A stretch of DNA of 37,786 bases from Spirochaetota bacterium (GCA_022711355.1 JAKLFE010000043.1:1-37786), one strand, 5' to 3'; counted from the first letter of the stretch, positions 22,218 through 30,723 are shown. Program-made: numbers and translations. Notes: generated by a model not told the origin, from the sequence alone.

Positions 22218-24128
22218 TCAGCCGGCGAAGAGCCGGGCTATCTCGCGCTTGTAGAGCTCGTTGATCGCGAAGCGCTTGATCTCCTGCTTGGCCGAGAGCT
22301 CGCGGTCCACCTCGAAGGCCCGGCCCAGCATGGCGAAGCGGAAGATCCGCTCGAAGCTCTTGAAGCCGTTCTTCGCGCTCACGAGCTCGTTCACCTCGTA
22401 GTCGATGAGCTCCTCGACCTCGGGCTGGCGCAGGAGGTCCTCGTAGTCGACGATGGGGACGTTGTTCTCCTTGGCCCAGGCGGTCACCGCGTCCTGGTCG
22501 GGCACGACGAGGGCGGCGAGGTACTTCTGGTCCTGGCCGAGAACGACCGCCTGCTTGATGTACTCGCTTTCGCAGAGCTTCTGCTCGATCGGGGCGGGCT
22601 CGACGTTCTCGCCGCCGCGCAGGACGATGGTGTCCTTGGCGCGGCCGGTGATCCGGAGCTCGCCGCGCCGGGTGAGGGCGCCCAGGTCCCCGGTGTCGAG
22701 CCAGCCGTCGGGGGAGAGGACCTTGGCGGTGAGCTCGGGCCGGCGGTAGTAGCCCTGCATCACCTGGGGGCCGCGGACGAGGATCCGGCCCTTGCGGCCG
22801 TGGGGCAGGACCTGGCCCTTGTCGTCCACGACCGCGAGCTCCGTCCCCTGGAGGACCGGGCCGATCGTGCCGACCACGGGCCTGCGCTGGAGCCGCACGC
22901 CGATGACGGGGGCGGTCTCGGTCAGGCCGTAGCCCTCGAGGACGAGGATGCCCAGGGCGTCGAAGAAGCGGTCCACCGCGGGCGGCAGGGCCCCGCCGCC
23001 GGAGATGCCGGCGACGAAGCGGCCCCCGAGCTTGGCCTTGATCTTCTTGAACACGAGGAGGTTCCCGAGCTCGTAGAGGGGGGCGAGGAGGAGGAAGGGC
23101 AGGAGGGAGGCCGCGACCTCGAGGGCCCGCGAGCGGTGGTCGAAGTCGGGCATCCTGCCCAGGAGGTGGTTTCGGAAGAAGGCGAAGCTCTCGCCGACCC
23201 CGACGAAGAAGCCGAAGAGGGCGGCCTTGGCCCCGCCCTGGGACTTGATGCTCCGGTAGACCCCGTCCTTGACCGACTCCCAGATCCGCGGCACGGAGGC
23301 CAGCCACTGGGGCCTGACCGCCTGCATGTCGGCGAGCATCACCGAGCCTACGGGCTTGGAGTAGGCGATGCTCGAGGCCGAGGCCATGGGCACGTACTGG
23401 AGGATGCGCTCGAAGGAGTGCCAGACGGGGAGGACCGAGAGCCAGATGTCCCGGGGCTTGATCATGAGGAGGCGGGGGATCTGCTCGATCTGGTGGAGGA
23501 AGTTCCCGTGGCTCAGGGAGACGCCCTTGGGCTCCCCGGTCGTGCCCGAGGTGAAGATGAGGGTGGCTCTGTCATCGCGCCGGCCCTTGGCAGCCTCCGC
23601 CTCGTACTCGCCGGGATTCCGTCCCGCCCGTTTCACCCCGAGGCCGTCGACCTCGGCGAAGCTCCTGATCGCGACGCCCGCGGCCTCGGCCTCGCGCTTG
23701 GCCCCATCGGCGGGCGGATCGAAGAGGACGGCGGTCCTGAGCAGGGGCATCTCGGCCTTGCGGGCGATGATTTTCCGCAGCTGCTTCTCGTTCTCGAGGA
23801 GGGCGAGGCGGCACTCGCTGAAGCCGAGGATGTAGGCGATCTCACCCTCGGTGGCGTCGCAGCCCCGGGGCACGTCGGCGGCGCCGAGCCCGAGGATGGC
23901 CAGGTCCGAGACCATCCACTCGCGGCGGTTGTCCGAGATCAGGCCGACCCGGTCGCCCCGCTCGAGCCCGAGCTCGAGGAGGCCGGCGGCGAAGCGCTTC
24001 ACGCCCTCGGCCAGCTCGGCGTAGCTGATCGGCTGGAACTCCCCGCTCCCGTCTTTGACGTACTGGGCGACGATGTCGGGATTGGCCTTCGCCTGCTCGA
24101 GGAACAGAAGGGGGACGGTCTGGGCCAT
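22218..24128 (-). CDS. Long-chain acyl-CoA synthetase (AMP-forming)
   Basis: The protein is 636 aa. It is an ANL-superfamily adenylate-forming enzyme with the P-loop IFTSGTTGEPKG (191-202), the YGLTETAP motif, the WLDTGDLG motif, and the GRAKDTIVLRGGENVEP C-terminal hinge. A hydrophobic stretch near the middle (SLLPFLLLAPLYELGNLL) suggests membrane association, as in spirochaete and FAA1-like long-chain enzymes. It activates fatty acids with ATP and CoA, probably for phospholipid or lipoprotein synthesis from exogenous fatty acids. AGGAGG lies six bases before ATG 24128, and a near-consensus promoter is just upstream. Its chain-length preference is not visible. Confidence 0.9.
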   Translation of the reverse strand: MAQTVPLLFLEQAKANPDIVAQYVKDGSGEFQPISYAELAEGVKRFAAGLLELGLERGDRVGLISDNRREWMVSDLAILGLGAADVPRGCDATEGEIAYILGFSECRLALLENEKQLRKIIARKAEMPLLRTAVLFDPPADGAKREAEAAGVAIRSFAEVDGLGVKRAGRNPGEYEAEAAKGRRDDRATLIFTSGTTGEPKGVSLSHGNFLHQIEQIPRLLMIKPRDIWLSVLPVWHSFERILQYVPMASASSIAYSKPVGSVMLADMQAVRPQWLASVPRIWESVKDGVYRSIKSQGGAKAALFGFFVGVGESFAFFRNHLLGRMPDFDHRSRALEVAASLLPFLLLAPLYELGNLLVFKKIKAKLGGRFVAGISGGGALPPAVDRFFDALGILVLEGYGLTETAPVIGVRLQRRPVVGTIGPVLQGTELAVVDDKGQVLPHGRKGRILVRGPQVMQGYYRRPELTAKVLSPDGWLDTGDLGALTRRGELRITGRAKDTIVLRGGENVEPAPIEQKLCESEYIKQAVVLGQDQKYLAALVVPDQDAVTAWAKENNVPIVDYEDLLRQPEVEELIDYEVNELVSAKNGFKSFERIFRFAMLGRAFEVDRELSAKQEIKRFAINELYKREIARLFAG

Positions 24129-24152
24129 GGAGGGCCTCCTTTGGTATTTTAC

Positions 24153-24181
24153 ATAATAACTAATGTTGTAAAACTGTTCAA
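24153..24181 (-). promoter_or_regulatory. Promoter of the acyl-CoA synthetase gene
   Basis: On the minus strand TTGAAC (24176-24181) and TATTAT (24153-24158) are spaced 17 bases in a short AT-rich island. The leader is about 17-20 bases and carries AAAGGAGG. Confidence 0.75.
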
Positions 24182-24204
24182 GTTCGTCTAGGCCCGGGGA
24201 GGCC

Positions 24205-24233
24205 GCGCAGCTGCGCAGCTCCGGCGGCCGGAG
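24205..24233. terminator. Paired palindromes after the dihydrouridine synthase gene
   Basis: Reading on the minus strand after the dus stop, CTCCGG-CCG-CCGGAG (24219-24233) is followed by the 12-base perfect palindrome GCGCAGCTGCGC (24205-24216). No T-run follows. These may end the creD-dus transcript before the acyl-CoA synthetase promoter. Confidence 0.4.
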
Positions 24234-24238
24234 TGACC

Positions 24239-25219
24239 TTAAGATTGTTGGCGCTTCCGGCGGTCGGCGGGAACCTCGACGAAGTAGGCGGCGAGCTCGG
24301 CGCGGATGGCCTCGAGGTTCGGGGCGTTCTGGGTCTTCCACTTGATGTGGTGGGCGAAGCTGAAGTTGTCGCAGTAGTAGAAGAAGAAACGCCGCGCCCG
24401 GGTGAGGTGGAAGTCGGGGGGGAGCTGGCCCTCGATGAGCTCGAGCATGCGGTAGGCCGTGGCCTCGAGGTCGACCTCGAGCTCGAAGGCCGGGTCCGCC
24501 TCCCGGCCGCGGATCAGGGCGAAGATCCAGGGACGCCTGACGGCCTCGCGGCCGATCATGATGCCCGCCGGGCGGCAGGCCTCGAGCTTGTCCCGGTAGT
24601 CCGCGTAGCTGCGCACGTCGCCGTTGCCGATCACCGGGATCGGGAGCTCCCGCGCGAGGGAGGCGACGTAGTCCCAGCGGCTCGAGCGGCGGAGCTTCTC
24701 GCTCTTGAGGCGGGGGTGGAGGGTCAGGAAATCGAGGCCGGCCCCGACGAGGCGGAGGCAAAAGTCCCGGAGGGCTGTGTAGTCCTCCTCGGGCCCGATG
24801 CGGAGCTTGGCCGAGAGGGGCTTGGGCCAGGCGGCCCGGGCCAGCCGGACGAGCTCGGCGGCCCGGGAGGGATCGGCCATCCAGGCGACGCCACCGCCCG
24901 CGCGCTCGATGTGGGGCGCCGAGCAGCCGAAGTTGATGTCGGCGCCGAAGACGGGCAGGGAGGCGCAGCGCTCGAGGGCCTCGACCAGGCGCTCGGGCTT
25001 GACCGTGTAGAACTGGAGGATGGTCCGCTCGGGGCAGGGCTCCGGATCGAGGTACCACTCGTCGTAGGGCGAGCCGGAGACCAAGGCGGCCGCGCTCGCC
25101 ATCTCGGTGCAGGCGTAGTCCAGGCCGCCGAACTCGCGGGTCAGCGTGCGCAGGGGGCGGTGGCTCAGGGCCACCATGGGGGCGAGGAAGAGGGAGCCGG
25201 GCGGGAAGGGCGGGGGCAT
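24239..25219 (-). CDS. tRNA-dihydrouridine synthase family protein
   Basis: The protein is 326 aa. It is an FMN-binding TIM barrel with the Dus signatures FLAPMV (11-16), DINFGCSAPHIERAGGG (94-110, catalytic Cys99), SAKLRIG (K138), LTLHPR (His168) and VIGNGDV (196-202), plus a helical C-terminal domain. Dus enzymes reduce specific uridines in the tRNA D-loop with NADPH. The usual 'GCP' after the catalytic cysteine is GCS here, and the CSAPHIERAG segment differs somewhat from DusA/B/C, so the target position is uncertain. It lies 62 bases after creD on the same strand and may be co-transcribed with it. Confidence 0.87.
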   Translation of the reverse strand: MPPPFPPGSLFLAPMVALSHRPLRTLTREFGGLDYACTEMASAAALVSGSPYDEWYLDPEPCPERTILQFYTVKPERLVEALERCASLPVFGADINFGCSAPHIERAGGGVAWMADPSRAAELVRLARAAWPKPLSAKLRIGPEEDYTALRDFCLRLVGAGLDFLTLHPRLKSEKLRRSSRWDYVASLARELPIPVIGNGDVRSYADYRDKLEACRPAGIMIGREAVRRPWIFALIRGREADPAFELEVDLEATAYRMLELIEGQLPPDFHLTRARRFFFYYCDNFSFAHHIKWKTQNAPNLEAIRAELAAYFVEVPADRRKRQQS

Positions 25220-25281
25220 AGGCGGGGCAGTCTACACCGAAGCCCCGATCCCTGCCCATGCCCGTCCTCCCCGCCGTCGCC

Positions 25282-26673
25282 TCAAGCATCCTCGCTTTCC
25301 CTGCGGTCGAGGCGGTACCAGTCGAGCTTCCTCGTCGCGATCATGACGAGGGCGAGTATGGCCAGGAGGCCGACGGCCCCGATAAGGAGGGCGTAGTCCT
25401 CGGACTTCAGGGCGGCGAACATGTAGGCGTAGAGGGCGGCGAAGAGGCCCGCCATGGCAAGGCCGTCCCGTCTCCGCGGCAGCACGAAGGCCGAGTAGCC
25501 GGAGCAGAGGCAGGTGACGGCCCCTGCGGCGAGGACGAAGGCCGCGTCGAAGGCGAGGTGCTCCGAGAGGGCCAGGAGGAGGAGGAAGAAGAGGCAGTTG
25601 GCCAGGCCGATGAAGAGGTACTGGATGGCGTGGATCCGGCTGCCCTTGAGCGACTCGAAGAGGAAGAGGGCGGCGAAGGGGATGATGACGAAGAGGAGGC
25701 CGTACTTCAGGGCCCGGTCGGTCTTCTGGTAGACGCCTTGGGGCTGGAAGAGGCTGAAGCCGAAGGCCGGCTCGTAGTCCACGGCCTCCCCGAGCTCCTC
25801 CTCGGCGAGGATCCGCGGGCCGAGGCCGAAGCGCGCCGTCCTCCAGCTCGCCTCCATGCCCCCCTCGCCGAAGCTGCGGGCATCGGGGAGGGCGCTGCCG
25901 AAGAAGGAGGGGCTCGTCCAGCTGGACTCGAGCTCGACCCGCGCCGACTTGGCCTCGGGCTTGAAGCCCAGGCTCCCGCTGCCCCGGAGCGAGAGGCCGA
26001 GCTCGAAGCCGCCCTCCTTCCAGGCCCCGGGCCCGAGCCTGGCCGCGAGGACCTGGCCGCCGTAGTCCATGTCGGGCTTGGGCGCGTCGAGCTCGAGGCT
26101 CCTCCCCGCCCAGTCGAGGGAGGGCGCCTCGCGCAGGCCCTGATAGCTCGAGAGGGGCAGGGCGAAGGAGGCCTGCTCCCACAGGAGGCGGACCGCGTCG
26201 GTCCCGAACTCCTCGAGGGGCGGGAGGACGAAGCGGCCGGAGACCGCCGCCTCGCAGGAGTACAGGGGCACGGTGAAGATGCCCCGTTTCCGGAGCTCGG
26301 GCTGGACCCGGGCCTTCACGGCGAGCTCCTCGGGGTAGAGGATCACCTGGCGCTTGCCCAGCTCCACCTCGTTCTTGGCGTTGCGGTACTCGTAGACCAG
26401 GGGCATGACGAGGACGGGGGAGAGGAGCTCGAGCTCCCCCGCCCAGGAGGCCGAGGTCTCCTCGATGGCCTGGGCCTGCCGCTCCCGCCGCTCCCGGGCG
26501 ACGCCGGAGAGCATGGAGAGGGGGATGAGGAGGGCCAGGCTGAGGAAGGCTATCAGCGCCAGCTTGAGCCCCGTCGGGGAGCCGCGGAAGCCGCGGCCGC
26601 GGCGCTGGAGCATCGGGGCCTCCGCCCTCCCGGCATCGCCTTCTTCCCTCGATCCTTTCGCGTTCATCGGCAT
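25282..26673 (-). CDS. creD: Inner-membrane protein CreD
   Basis: The protein is 463 aa. A short cytoplasmic N-terminus is followed by one membrane segment (about 35-57, LKLALIAFLSLALLIPLSML). A long periplasmic beta-rich domain (about 60-310) contains ERRERQAQAIEETSASW and the VLVMPLVYEY segment. About six C-terminal membrane helices begin at LKYGLLFVIIPFAALFLFE. Length and topology match CreD (Cet) proteins, whose role is linked to envelope stress and beta-lactam or colicin response in enterobacteria; the molecular function is unknown. AAGGAGG lies five bases from ATG 26673. It is divergent from a CreB/CreC-like pair, as expected if that pair controls it. Confidence 0.87.
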   Translation of the reverse strand: MPMNAKGSREEGDAGRAEAPMLQRRGRGFRGSPTGLKLALIAFLSLALLIPLSMLSGVARERRERQAQAIEETSASWAGELELLSPVLVMPLVYEYRNAKNEVELGKRQVILYPEELAVKARVQPELRKRGIFTVPLYSCEAAVSGRFVLPPLEEFGTDAVRLLWEQASFALPLSSYQGLREAPSLDWAGRSLELDAPKPDMDYGGQVLAARLGPGAWKEGGFELGLSLRGSGSLGFKPEAKSARVELESSWTSPSFFGSALPDARSFGEGGMEASWRTARFGLGPRILAEEELGEAVDYEPAFGFSLFQPQGVYQKTDRALKYGLLFVIIPFAALFLFESLKGSRIHAIQYLFIGLANCLFFLLLLALSEHLAFDAAFVLAAGAVTCLCSGYSAFVLPRRRDGLAMAGLFAALYAYMFAALKSEDYALLIGAVGLLAILALVMIATRKLDWYRLDRRESEDA

Positions 26674-26785
26674 ATGCGCCTCCTTGGTGCCCCAAGCCTA
26701 TCGCGCGAGCTGGGCCGGGCCGCGGCGCGATTGCGGCAAGATCGCGGCAATGGGGCCCCGGCCAGGGGGCGGGTAGGGCCTTCCT

Positions 26786-26814
26786 TTGACAGAAGGGGCG
26801 TTTCGGTATATGAA
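26786..26814 (+). promoter_or_regulatory. Promoter of the response regulator gene, probably leaderless
   Basis: A perfect TTGACA (26786-26791) and TATGAA (26809-26814) are spaced 17 bases. Only seven bases separate the -10 from ATG 26822, and no ribosome site lies between. The 148-base gap to the divergent creD start presumably also contains the creD promoter, which I could not place. Confidence 0.6.
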
Positions 26815-26821
26815 CTCCCCC

Positions 26822-27568
26822 ATGGAAGTGCTCCTCGCCGAAGACGAAGCGAACCTCCGCGGCACCCTGGCCTGGGCCTTCCGGCGGGAGTCCTGGTCGG
26901 TCCGCGACTTCGAGGACGGGCTCGCCGCCTGGGAGTACCTGCAGAAGGCCCCGCCCTCGGCCGAGGGCCGGGTCCTCGTCCTGGACATCGTCATGCCCCG
27001 CATGGACGGCCTCGAGCTCTGCCGCCTGGTCAGGGAGGCCGGCCTCGAGCTCCCCCTCCTCTTCCTCTCCTCCCGGGACGAGGAGATGGACCGGGTCCTC
27101 GGCCTGGAGTCGGGAGCCGACGACTACCTCTGCAAGCCCTTCTCCGTACGCGAGCTCCTCGCGCGGATCCGCATCCTCCACGCGCGGGCCTCGGGGAGGG
27201 CCCCCGGCCGCCCCGCCCAGGTCCCGCGCCCGGAAAGCGCCGAGGCCCTGCGCGCGGGAAGCCTCGTCCTCGATACCGAAGGCTTCCGGGCCTGGTGGAA
27301 GGGCAGGGAGCTGGGCCTGACGGTGAGCGAGCTCAGGATCCTCGCCTGCCTGGCCTCGGCCCCGGGCGCGGTCCGGACCCGGGAGCGGCTCCAGAAGGCC
27401 GCCTACCCCGAGGACAACTACGTCAACGAGCGGAGCGTCGACTGCCACATCAAGCGGATCAGGCGCAAGCTCTCGGCCCTCGACCCGGGCTTCGAGGGGC
27501 TCGAGACCGTCTACGGCGCGGGCTACCGGCTCTGTCCCGAGGCCCTCCCCGCCGGGTCCCGGCCGTGA
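26822..27568 (+). CDS. OmpR/PhoB-family response regulator (CreB-like)
   Basis: The protein is 248 aa from ATG 26822. The receiver domain (1-115) has acidic residues E7/D8, phosphoacceptor D55 (VLVLDIVMPRMDG), Ser83/84 and K105 (CKPF). A winged-helix output domain follows (about 145-245: LTVSELRILACLAS...RLQKAAYP...NERSVDCHIKRIRRKL...VYGAGYRL). It binds DNA when phosphorylated by the kinase encoded next. The start is a choice. ATG 26810 (four codons longer) has a distant AAGGGG site. I prefer 26822 because MEVLLAEDE is the normal family start and the promoter geometry points there. The stop overlaps the kinase GTG as GTGA. Divergent creD suggests the Cre regulon. Confidence 0.88.
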   Translation: MEVLLAEDEANLRGTLAWAFRRESWSVRDFEDGLAAWEYLQKAPPSAEGRVLVLDIVMPRMDGLELCRLVREAGLELPLLFLSSRDEEMDRVLGLESGADDYLCKPFSVRELLARIRILHARASGRAPGRPAQVPRPESAEALRAGSLVLDTEGFRAWWKGRELGLTVSELRILACLASAPGAVRTRERLQKAAYPEDNYVNERSVDCHIKRIRRKLSALDPGFEGLETVYGAGYRLCPEALPAGSRP

Positions 27569-29229
27569 AAGGCCGGCATCCCCGCCGGCCGGCGGCCAGG
27601 CCGCGCTTCCTCGGCTCCATCGGCTTCCTCATCCTCGTGTTCAACATCCTCCTGGTCTTCTTGCCGGTGGCCGCCTTCTACTTCCTCGACAGCTTCGAGA
27701 AGCAGCTCCTCCGCGACCTCGAGCGGACCATGTCCGAGCAGGCCCTCCTGGCCGCTACCGCCCTCCGCGGGGATGCGGGGAGCCTCGCGGAGCGGGCGGC
27801 CTTTTTCGTGGAGAGCCTGGGGCGGGGCCACGAGGCGCGGATCCGGGTCTTCTCGGCCCAGGGCTCGGTCCTCGCCGACTCGGCCCGGATCGGGACCATC
27901 CCGGCCGCGATCCCGGCCGAGCGCGCCGCCGCGGCCCCCGGCGCCGAGCCCCGGGCCAAGTCCGCCCCGCAGCGGGAGGAGCCCGGGAGGGACAGCCTCC
28001 TCTACCGCCTCGGCTCCCTCCCCGTCCGAGCCTACCGGCGCATCTTCCGCGCTCCCTCGGGCGGGGGGGACGGGAGCGACCTCTTCGACCGGAGCGGCTC
28101 CTTCGCCGAGGCCCCGGAAATAGCGGCGGCCCTGGCCGGGCGCTACGGCTCGACGACGAGGATACTGCCCGGGGCCGAGGGCTCGACCGTCAGGCTCTAC
28201 TCGGCCCTCCCGATCCGCTCGGGCGGGACGCGGAACCCCGAGGGGATAGCCGGCCTCGTCCTCGTATCCCAGTCCACCCTCCGCATCCTCGGCGAGCTCG
28301 ACTCGATGCGGATCGATATCTTCCGCATCTTCCTCCTCTCCGCCTTCGTGGCCGTGATCCTCTCCCTCGTGTCGGACCTCCTCCTCGGCCGGCCCCTCCG
28401 CGCCCTAGCCGCCCGGGCCGCCGGCATCCTCGACCGGAAGGGCCGCCTCCGGGGCAGCTTCCCCCGGCTCCGGGCCCCCGGCGAGGTGGGGGTCCTCTCG
28501 CGGGCCCTCGCGGACATGGGATCCAAGCTCGAGCGCCGGACCGCCTTCCTCGAGAGCTTCTCCCAGGACCTGGCCCACGAGATCCGCAATCCGCTGGCCT
28601 CGGTGCGGGCCAGCCTCGAGCTCCTCGAGGAGGGGGAGGCCGAGGAGGGCCGCCGCCGCCTCTTCGGCCGGGCCCGCTCCGACCTCGAGCGCATCAACCA
28701 CCTGGTCGGGGACATCAGGGAGCTGGCGAGCCTCGACTCCGAGGAGCCGGGCCCGCCCTCCGGCCCCTGCCGCCCCCTCGAGCTGGCCCGGGGCCTCGCC
28801 GAGGGCTTCGCCTCCCGGCACCCCGGCCTCGGCCTCGAGCTCCGCCTCGGGCCCGGGGCCGAGGGAGGGCCCGAGGCCGCGGCCGATCCGCGGCGCTTCG
28901 TCCAGGCCCTCGACAACCTCCTCGAGAACGCGGCTTCCTTCGCCCCGCCCGGCTCGGCGGTGGAGCTTTCCCTGGAGCTGGCAGGCGAGGGCCTCAGGCG
29001 GCGCTGGGTCGTCGGGCTGCGCGACCGGGGCCCGGGCTTCCCCCCCGGGGAGGAGGAGCGGCTCTTCGAGCGCTTCTACTCGACCCGCAAGGCCGACGGC
29101 CTCCACACGGGCCTCGGCCTGGCCATCGTGCGCTCCCTGGCCGAGGCCTGGGGCGGCTCGGTGCGGGCCGAGCTGGCCCGGCCGGGAGCCCGCTTCGTCC
29201 TGGAGCTGCCCTGCTCCCCCGCGCATTGA
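27565..29229 (+). CDS. Sensor histidine kinase (CreC-like)
   Basis: The protein is 554 aa, starting with GTG that overlaps the regulator stop. TM1 lies at about 17-41, a periplasmic sensing domain at about 42-252, TM2 at about 254-276, HAMP at about 277-325, HisKA with phospho-accepting His338 (QDLAHEIRNPLAS), and HATPase_c with N box DNLLENAASF, G1 RDRGPGFPPGEEE, F box LFERFYST and G2 TGLGLAIV. It is an inner-membrane kinase that phosphorylates the preceding response regulator. The periplasmic domain is long, with a Pro/Ala/Arg-rich stretch (about 115-150). The gene order kinase-after-regulator with creD divergent resembles CreBC-CreD; a ChvG/ChvI-like pair is the alternative. Confidence 0.87.
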   Translation: MKGRHPRRPAARPRFLGSIGFLILVFNILLVFLPVAAFYFLDSFEKQLLRDLERTMSEQALLAATALRGDAGSLAERAAFFVESLGRGHEARIRVFSAQGSVLADSARIGTIPAAIPAERAAAAPGAEPRAKSAPQREEPGRDSLLYRLGSLPVRAYRRIFRAPSGGGDGSDLFDRSGSFAEAPEIAAALAGRYGSTTRILPGAEGSTVRLYSALPIRSGGTRNPEGIAGLVLVSQSTLRILGELDSMRIDIFRIFLLSAFVAVILSLVSDLLLGRPLRALAARAAGILDRKGRLRGSFPRLRAPGEVGVLSRALADMGSKLERRTAFLESFSQDLAHEIRNPLASVRASLELLEEGEAEEGRRRLFGRARSDLERINHLVGDIRELASLDSEEPGPPSGPCRPLELARGLAEGFASRHPGLGLELRLGPGAEGGPEAAADPRRFVQALDNLLENAASFAPPGSAVELSLELAGEGLRRRWVVGLRDRGPGFPPGEEERLFERFYSTRKADGLHTGLGLAIVRSLAEAWGGSVRAELARPGARFVLELPCSPAH

Positions 29230-29255
29230 CCATCGGCGGGGGAAAAGTGTATAAA
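29226..29255 (+). promoter_or_regulatory. Promoter of the rpsP operon
   Basis: TTGACC (29226-29231, overlapping the kinase stop) and TATAAA (29250-29255) are spaced 18 bases. The leader to rpsP is about 100 bases and highly structured. Confidence 0.7.
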
Positions 29256-29292
29256 AGCCGGACACCCCGCTCCGGGCCCCCCGTCCGGGGAA

Positions 29293-29326
29293 CCGATCAG
29301 GCGAGCATTCCCCGCCTGGCTATCGG
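29293..29326 (+). promoter_or_regulatory. Stem-loop in the rpsP leader
   Basis: CCGATCAGGCG (29293-29303) pairs with CGCCTG (29313-29318) and ATCGG (29322-29326), with a three-base bulge and a nine-base loop. A second pairing, CCGGAC (29258-29263) with GTCCGG (29283-29288), lies upstream. It could be a ribosomal-protein or processing element; no known class is recognised. Confidence 0.4.
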
Positions 29327-29363
29327 TCGGTCGTAAGGGGGACCCACACTATTCGGAGGACAC

Positions 29364-29615
29364 ATGAGCGTCAAGATCAGGCTTAAGAGGTTCGGTTCCA
29401 AGATGCGTCCCTTCTACCGCATCGTCGTCATGGATTCGCGCAAGCCCCGCGACGGCATCACCCTCGAGGAGGTCGGCCTCTACCACCCCATCGAGAGCGC
29501 CGAGAAGCAGATCGTCATCGACGAGGCCCGGGTCAAGGACTGGCTCTCCAAGGGAGCCCAGCCCTCCGACACCGTCCGCGGCCTCTTGAACCGCAAGAAC
29601 ATCCACGTAAAGTAA
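29364..29615 (+). CDS. rpsP: Small ribosomal subunit protein bS16
   Basis: The protein is 83 aa, the normal bS16 length. It begins [20 protein letters not shown] and has the family's [11 protein letters not shown] and [18 protein letters not shown] segments (here [19 protein letters not shown]). It is needed for assembly of the 30S subunit. CGGAGGA precedes the ATG. It is first in the ribosomal protein/tRNA-modification operon (rpsP-khpA-rimM-trmD-rplS), a widely conserved order. Confidence 0.97.
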   Translation: MSVKIRLKRFGSKMRPFYRIVVMDSRKPRDGITLEEVGLYHPIESAEKQIVIDEARVKDWLSKGAQPSDTVRGLLNRKNIHVK

Positions 29616-29706
29616 GCTTCGACAGCCAGGCGCCTGGGCCCGAGGGCCGGCGGACGCGCGGAAGCGCCGCCGCCGTTCTCCCGGGGCCGGGCGCGAGGAG
29701 AGCATT

Positions 29707-29940
29707 TTGGAACGCGATCTCGTCGAGTACATTGCCAAGTCCCTCGTGGACGATCCGGCCTCCGTCTCGGTGGCCGTCGTCGAGGGCGACAAGTCGACGG
29801 TCCTCGAGCTCCGCGTCGCCGCCGACGACATCGGCAAGGTGATCGGCAAGCACGGCCGCATCGCGAAGGCCATCCGCACCATCCTCTCCGCCTCCTCCCA
29901 GGCCGCGGACAAGCGGGTCGTCCTCGAGATCCTCGACTGA
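29707..29940 (+). CDS. khpA: KH-domain RNA-binding protein KhpA (TTG start)
   Basis: The protein is 77 aa. It is a single KH domain with the GxxG loop GKHG (47-50, DDIGKVIGKHGRIAKAIRT). It is a small RNA-binding protein, usually a partner of KhpB, influencing RNA turnover and cell-envelope growth. The start codon is TTG at 29707, six bases after GAGGAG (29695-29700); no ATG is available in frame. It lies between rpsP and rimM as in most bacteria. The 91-base gap upstream shows no promoter. Confidence 0.93.
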   Translation: MERDLVEYIAKSLVDDPASVSVAVVEGDKSTVLELRVAADDIGKVIGKHGRIAKAIRTILSASSQAADKRVVLEILD

Positions 29941-29957
29941 AGCCTTTCGGATTCATT

Positions 29958-30060
29958 ACCGCAGAGGGCGCAGAGTAACGCAGAGGAGAAGTGGAATTGG
30001 GAAGGATCGGATTCCTCGGTTTTTCCCCCCTCCGCGAAACCCCGCGTCCTCTGCGTTCGA
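29958..30060. mobile_element. MITE-like repeat, copy 2 (GCAGAGG type)
   Basis: The left end ACCGCAGAGGGCGCAGAG, with a further AACGCAGAGGAG, is mirrored by the right end 30043-30060 (CCGCGTCCTCTGCG core); about 14 of 18 bases pair. The design and motif match copy 1 at 12701-12863, though the sequence differs (GCAGAGG instead of ACAGAGG). It fills most of the khpA-rimM gap in the ribosomal operon. Confidence 0.65.
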
Positions 30061-30087
30061 TTTTTCCTAGGCGCATCGGGTGAGCAG

Positions 30088-30723
30088 ATGGCGATAAGGT
30101 CAGATGCGGCGCAGGACGAGCCCCTCATGGTCATCGGCCGCGTCGGCTCCCCCAAGGGCGTCCGCGGCGACCTCAAGATCCACTCGTACTCGGGAGAGTA
30201 CGACCATTTCCTCAAGCTGAGGACCGCCATCCTGGAGGGCGAGCTTCCCACGGCCGCGGTCTCCCGGCCCGAGTCGGGCGGGCTGCGCATGTCGGCCGCC
30301 TCGCGCAAGCTCCTCGCGCGCTCCCTGCCCGCCTCGGCCCCCCCCGAGCGCCGCCGCCTCCGGCTCCCGGTGCTCCGGGCCCAGGTCCAGGCGGGCGGCC
30401 TCGAGATGGCCTTCGCGGGCTACGAGAGCCCCGAGGCGGCCCGGAGGCTCACGGGCCTGGACATCCTCGCCCCCCGCTCCGAGGCCGCCCCCCTGCGCGA
30501 GAACGAGTGGTACGTCGGGGACCTGGTCGGCCTCGCCCTGAAGGCCGAGGGACGGGAGCTCGCGAGGGTCGAGTCCGTCCTCGAGGGGGGGCCCGAGCCC
30601 TGGCTCGAGGCGCGCCTCCCCGGCGGGGCCAAGGCCATCGTCCCCTTCCGCTCCCAGTTCGTCGGCGCGGTCGACCTCGAGGCCGGCGAGATCGAGCTCC
30701 TCGCCCCCTGGATCCTCGAGTGA
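30088..30723 (+). CDS. rimM: Ribosome maturation factor RimM
   Basis: The protein is 211 aa. The RimM N-terminal beta-barrel (about 13-105) starts with LMVIGRVGSPKGVRGDLKIHSYSGEYDHF. The PRC-barrel (about 125-205) carries ENEWYVGDLVGL...GAKAIVPFRSQFVGAVDLEAGEIEL. RimM helps bS19 assembly and 16S rRNA maturation of the 30S head. The N-terminal domain carries an extra basic loop (about 55-95, SGGLRMSAASRKLLARSLPAS region), making the protein longer than the usual 165-180 aa. The ribosome site (GGTGAG) is weak. The stop overlaps the trmD start as GTGA. Confidence 0.9.
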   Translation: MAIRSDAAQDEPLMVIGRVGSPKGVRGDLKIHSYSGEYDHFLKLRTAILEGELPTAAVSRPESGGLRMSAASRKLLARSLPASAPPERRRLRLPVLRAQVQAGGLEMAFAGYESPEAARRLTGLDILAPRSEAAPLRENEWYVGDLVGLALKAEGRELARVESVLEGGPEPWLEARLPGGAKAIVPFRSQFVGAVDLEAGEIELLAPWILE

